9,035 nt of DNA from Bacteroidota bacterium (GTDB lineage: Bacteria > Bacteroidota > Kryptoniia > Kryptoniales > JAKASW01): assembly GCA_021785235.1 (NCBI GenBank), contig JAJYGB010000148.1, positions 1 through 9,035 on the forward strand, in the 5' to 3' direction. The notes beneath the pieces were generated by a model, which saw only the letters and a list, made by a program, of their open reading frames with translations, was not told the DNA's origin and did no database searches. Below, piece after piece: positions 5,542 through 9,035 of this stretch (position 1 is its first letter; each line of letters begins with the position of its first letter). The translations under genes were made by a program, and so were the position numbers.

Positions 5542-8500
5542 ATGACAATTTTCTCCCGTCTTTCCCTCGCATTCTCGCTCATCGTCCCCCTGGCGATTAC
5601 GGCCGCCCAGACATCCCAAACGTCCAACGTCGACAGACTCGTGTCGGCTTTAGATTCTATCGCGGCCACCACCTATGTAAATAATTGGAAGTCCAGCCCC
5701 GATTTGAGCACCGCGGTTTTCGATGGCGATCCGACATCGGCAGACTTTAGCGATTCGAATTGGAGGAATGTCAGATTAGGCGGGGAAATAAATGTCGATT
5801 CCTGCTGGATCAGGAAAATCATCGTGCTCCCTGACAGCATTTTTGGAAAGCCGGTGAGGGGGAAGATCAGCTTGTATGTCGCACTTGATAATTACGGGTA
5901 CATGTGGATCAACGGGAAGGATGAAGGTTATTTTCCGTTCGACAAGGAGTTTATCCTGACGGAAGACGCGAAGCCGGGAATGAAGTTTGTCGCGGCCATC
6001 AAGGCGGTCAACGGCGGCGCCAACATCCATCTCTTGCACGCCGAACTTCGGAGCGACGAGATCGACACATTGCCGGATCTCGTGCGCGACCTCGCACTCA
6101 GCTTCCGCGTCGGACAGAAAATACTGAGTTTCGATACTTACCAGACGAACTCCCACGTTAAAATCGACCCCCATATAGACAAGTCTCACATGAATCACGG
6201 CGAGAAGACCGACCTCAACCATCTGCTCCAGAGTCTCGCGACAAGAATAGATGTCGATGCGCTCTATGCGGGGGATACCGGGAAATTCATGTCTTCGGTA
6301 AATCTCGTTCGTCCACTCCTGAAACCGATAAGCGATTTTGCCAAACAATACACGCTTTACTTCGTTGCAAACGCGCACATAGACGCCGCATGGCTCTGGC
6401 GGTACATGGAGACGATCGAAATTTGCGAAAGGACTTTCGGCTCCGTCCTCCACATGATGGACGTTAGGCCCGATATGACCTACGCCCAGAGTGCCGCTGC
6501 CTATTATGACTGGATGGAGAGATATGATCCCGCGGTATTCAATGGAATCAAACAGAGGGTGAAGGATGGAAGATGGGAAGTGGTCGGTGGGATGTGGATA
6601 GAACCCGACTGCAATATTCCGAGCGGTGAATCGTGGATGCACCAGCTCCTCTACTCCCAGGACTACTTCAAAAAGAACCTCGGTGTCGAGGCGAAGATCG
6701 GCTGGAATCCCGATTCGTTCGGCTACACATGGAATATGCCCGAGTTCTATGTCAACGCGGGGATAGACGCGTTCATCACGCAGAAGATAGGCTGGAACGA
6801 CACGAATGTATTTCCGTACCGCGTGTTCTGGTGGGAATCTCCCGATGGTTCGAAGATACTGAGCTACTTTCCCTTCGACTACGTGAACCAGGTGACCGAC
6901 CCGTATGGGCTTGCGGACTGGATGAGACAGTTCGAGGCAAACACGGGATTCACCAACATGATGGTGCTATTCGGGGTCGGGGATCATGGCGGCGGCCCAT
7001 CGCTCGAGATGATGAAGAGAATCGACCACCTGAAGACGTTGGATATATATCCTAAGGTGGAGTTCGGCACGACGGCGAATTACATCAAGTGGCTCAAGAG
7101 CCAAAATCTGTCGAAGCTCCCGGTCTGGAACAGCGAACTTTATCTTGAATATCATCGCGGGACGCTGACGACACAGTCCACGACAAAAAAAGCCAACAGA
7201 GAGTCTGAAGAGCTTCTCACGAACGCCGAGAAGTTTTCGACAATTGCGTCAATGTACGGCAGGAAATACGACAACATTGCCCTCGGAAATGCCTGGCGTG
7301 AAGTCATGTTCAATCAATTCCACGATATACTTCCGGGATCCGGCATCCGAGAGAACTACATCGATGCGGCGAAGCGGTATAAGGTGGCGAAGGAGCTCGG
7401 CGACCATGAGCTCGCTGGCGCTTTGGCGCGGATATCGGGACGGGTAAATACCGCCGGCTTGAAGGGCCAGCCGGTGGTCGTATACAACCCGCTGTCCTGG
7501 GAGAGGACCGATGTCGTCAAACTAAAACTTCCTGACGGCAGCTCGGATCCATGTTCGATCTACGACGCGAGCGGCAGAGAAATCCCTTCCCAGATCGTGA
7601 AGAAGGGAGTGCTTTTGCGCGAGATAATATTCGTGGCCTCGGGTGTCCCATCCCTTGGGTACAAGGTGTACGACCTGAGGTCTGTCGAATCGCGCCTAAC
7701 ATCGCCGGAAGTCCGGGTCAGCGACACTACGCTTGAAAATCAGTTCTACAAAGTGACTGTGGATCCGGATTCGGGATGGGTGAAGAGCATCTTCGATAAA
7801 AAGAACGGCAGGGAATTACTTACCGGCTATGGAAACCGCCTTCAGGTACTCGAAGACAAGCCGAAACAATGGGACGCCTGGAATATTGGCCTGACCGGAG
7901 TTGAGTATCCGGCGAAGTTCCGGAAGGTCGAGGTCCTGGAGAGAGGTCCCGTAAGAATAGTCCTGAGAGTCTACAGCGATTTGCGGAAGCCGGGCGACAT
8001 CGGTGCCTTCCCGACCGACAATTTCCCGACGTCCTTCTTCAAGCAGGATGTCATATTGTACAGCGGCATCGACCGCGTCGATTTCCGGACGGATGTCGAC
8101 TGGTGGGAGACTCACACGATGCTGAAAGTCGCGTTCCCGGTGAACGTGCACGATTCGCTTGCGACGTACGAAATTCCGTACGGCACGATCGTTCGAGCTA
8201 CAATCCCCACGAACAGCTGGGAGAGGGCAAAGTGGGAGGTCCCCGCCGAAAGATGGGCCGACATGTCGCATGACGGATTTGGCGTCAGCCTGCTGAATAA
8301 TTCTAAATATGGCTACGACATCAAGGGAAGCATGATGAGACTGTCACTGCTCAGGTCGCCTGTATGGCCGGATCCGACCGCCGACCGAGGCGAGCATCGC
8401 ATCGACTACTCCATCTATTCGCATGCGGGAACATGGAAGTCGGGCGGCACCGAACAGCAAGGTTACGATTTCAATTATCCTCTTATAGCTCGAGTGACGA

Positions 8501-8790
8501 CGCGGCATGGAGGCAGCCTGCCGATGAGTTATTCGTTTTTCAAACTTTCGCCGTCTAACCTCGTGCTCACGATTGCCAAGCAGGCTGAGGACTCTAAAGC
8601 GTGGGTGATCGAATGGTACGACGCTTCCGGGAAAGACTCGCGCGCCGACCTTACACTCCCGCGCAGGCCCAGAAGGGTCGTAGAGTCGAATTTCCTCGAG
8701 GAGGACGGCAAACCTGTCCCGTTCACGGGCAACCATGTCATCATCGATACGAAGAAGAATTCGATAAAGACTATTAAAGTATATTTCTAA
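5542..8790 (+). CDS. Exported GH38 alpha-mannosidase (Ams1-like)
   Basis: The 1,082-residue enzyme is predicted to remove terminal alpha-mannose from glycans. The signal peptide MTIFSRLSLAFSLIVPLAITAA is probably cleaved before Q23; no lipobox cysteine is present, so the enzyme is periplasmic or secreted. Residues about 45-175 form a beta-sandwich-like N-terminal domain (FSDSNWR, GYMWINGKDEGYF). The catalytic domain begins near 270 with NAHIDAAWLWRY, giving metal ligands H279 and D281. WNPDSFGYTW contains the nucleophile/metal ligand D391; GDHGGGP follows at 481-486, the Ams1-type HRGTLTTQ at 538-545, and FHDILPG with metal ligand H594. The rest (from about 650) is the C-terminal beta-sandwich domain, including PAERWADMSHDGFGVSLLN and SLLRSPVWPDP. 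Length and motif order suit a full, active Ams1-branch GH38 enzyme. Linkage preference is unknown; bacterial GH38 members can also act on mannosylglycerate. No sugar transporter or other glycosidase is visible nearby. Confidence 0.93.
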   Translation: MTIFSRLSLAFSLIVPLAITAAQTSQTSNVDRLVSALDSIAATTYVNNWKSSPDLSTAVFDGDPTSADFSDSNWRNVRLGGEINVDSCWIRKIIVLPDSIFGKPVRGKISLYVALDNYGYMWINGKDEGYFPFDKEFILTEDAKPGMKFVAAIKAVNGGANIHLLHAELRSDEIDTLPDLVRDLALSFRVGQKILSFDTYQTNSHVKIDPHIDKSHMNHGEKTDLNHLLQSLATRIDVDALYAGDTGKFMSSVNLVRPLLKPISDFAKQYTLYFVANAHIDAAWLWRYMETIEICERTFGSVLHMMDVRPDMTYAQSAAAYYDWMERYDPAVFNGIKQRVKDGRWEVVGGMWIEPDCNIPSGESWMHQLLYSQDYFKKNLGVEAKIGWNPDSFGYTWNMPEFYVNAGIDAFITQKIGWNDTNVFPYRVFWWESPDGSKILSYFPFDYVNQVTDPYGLADWMRQFEANTGFTNMMVLFGVGDHGGGPSLEMMKRIDHLKTLDIYPKVEFGTTANYIKWLKSQNLSKLPVWNSELYLEYHRGTLTTQSTTKKANRESEELLTNAEKFSTIASMYGRKYDNIALGNAWREVMFNQFHDILPGSGIRENYIDAAKRYKVAKELGDHELAGALARISGRVNTAGLKGQPVVVYNPLSWERTDVVKLKLPDGSSDPCSIYDASGREIPSQIVKKGVLLREIIFVASGVPSLGYKVYDLRSVESRLTSPEVRVSDTTLENQFYKVTVDPDSGWVKSIFDKKNGRELLTGYGNRLQVLEDKPKQWDAWNIGLTGVEYPAKFRKVEVLERGPVRIVLRVYSDLRKPGDIGAFPTDNFPTSFFKQDVILYSGIDRVDFRTDVDWWETHTMLKVAFPVNVHDSLATYEIPYGTIVRATIPTNSWERAKWEVPAERWADMSHDGFGVSLLNNSKYGYDIKGSMMRLSLLRSPVWPDPTADRGEHRIDYSIYSHAGTWKSGGTEQQGYDFNYPLIARVTTRHGGSLPMSYSFFKLSPSNLVLTIAKQAEDSKAWVIEWYDASGKDSRADLTLPRRPRRVVESNFLEEDGKPVPFTGNHVIIDTKKNSIKTIKVYF

Positions 8791-9027
8791 GCGCGTGGCA
8801 CCGAGTCACGGATGAAAGAGGACTTCGCGGAGACAGTCCGGAATGGATTTGTCCTCGCTGCCGTTCTCCTCTTCCGCAGGCGGTGCTCGGTGAGATTTCC
8901 TGGTGCGAAGGCCGTTCATGAAACGCGTTCGCCGGATCGTTCCGCGGTGTGATTTCACATCCCCGAGCGCGGTTCGTTTTCAGATAGAAAACATAGAGGC
9001 AAAATCAACAGGGACGGACTTCCTGAC
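8791..9027 (+). other. Gap after the mannosidase gene with a weak hairpin
   Basis: Four bases after the mannosidase stop begins CGTGGC (8794-8799), which pairs with GTCACG (8805-8810) around a 5-nt loop with one G-T wobble. No T-run follows, so it is at best a weak terminator. A 46-codon open frame at 8812-8952 has no good ribosome site and no recognisable content. The rest holds nothing I can identify. Confidence 0.3.
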
Positions 9028-9035
9028 ATGAGCAC
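9028..9035 (+). CDS. Possible start of the next gene (3' partial)
   Basis: ATG at 9028 opens a frame (M-S-…) that runs off the window. A GGGACGG run at 9011-9017 lies 10 nt upstream, a long but tolerable spacing for a ribosome site. Only two complete codons are visible, so neither the product nor the reality of the gene can be judged. Confidence 0.25.

Noticed and set aside
5361..5684. A 107-codon frame with an IDFNWKKGE segment, faintly like the N-terminus of GH2 beta-galactosidases
   Set aside because: The resemblance stops after about ten residues, there is no ribosome site, and the frame runs into the mannosidase gene out of phase.
5776..6642. A 288-codon open frame on the minus strand
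   Set aside because: It lies fully antisense to the conserved GH38 catalytic region, has no recognisable motif, and is explained as a shadow of that gene's codon pattern.
8812..8952. A 46-codon small ORF with a short hydrophobic stretch (GFVLAAVLLF)
   Set aside because: It has no good Shine-Dalgarno, the hydrophobic run is too short to span a membrane, and a frame this short can be open by chance.

Overview
The window (9,035 bp, moderate GC) reads as ordinary chromosomal DNA from a Gram-negative bacterium. The best guess is a member of the Bacteroidota / Chlorobiota / Ignavibacteriota (FCB) group. This is inferred from four things: a beta-propeller protein fused to an Omp85-like barrel, a DUF5683-like secreted protein beside it, an MEP-pathway ispE, and an intergenic inverted repeat rich in CTCGCAAAG words of a kind I associate with these genomes. 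The organism call is inference; there is no rRNA or other marker gene here.

Layout. (1) Positions 1-2153, plus strand: the 3' part of a large envelope protein, with a TolB/PD40-type beta-propeller followed by an outer-membrane beta-barrel. (2) Positions 2135-3154, plus strand: a secreted DUF5683-like protein that starts inside the last codons of gene 1, so the two are probably translationally coupled. (3) A 60 bp gap between convergent genes at 3155-3214 contains hairpins that could terminate transcription. (4) Positions 3215-4189, minus strand: a calcineurin-like metallophosphoesterase. (5) Positions 4281-5120, minus strand: ispE, using a TTG start, 91 bp upstream of the phosphoesterase. (6) Positions 5121-5541: a 421 bp divergent intergenic region dominated by a 119 bp imperfect palindrome (5225-5343). 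(7) Positions 5542-8790, plus strand: a complete exported GH38 alpha-mannosidase with intact metal-site and nucleophile residues. (8) Positions 8791-9035: a non-coding gap that ends with a possible start codon of the next gene.

Functionally the window is a mosaic: an outer-membrane/periplasmic pair, an isoprenoid-precursor enzyme with a phosphoesterase, and a secreted glycan-degrading enzyme. I see no tRNA, rRNA, CRISPR, transposase, integrase or phage gene. I did not find a clear new biological system. The two things most worth following up are the coupled propeller-barrel plus DUF5683-like pair and the palindromic repeat between ispE and the mannosidase.
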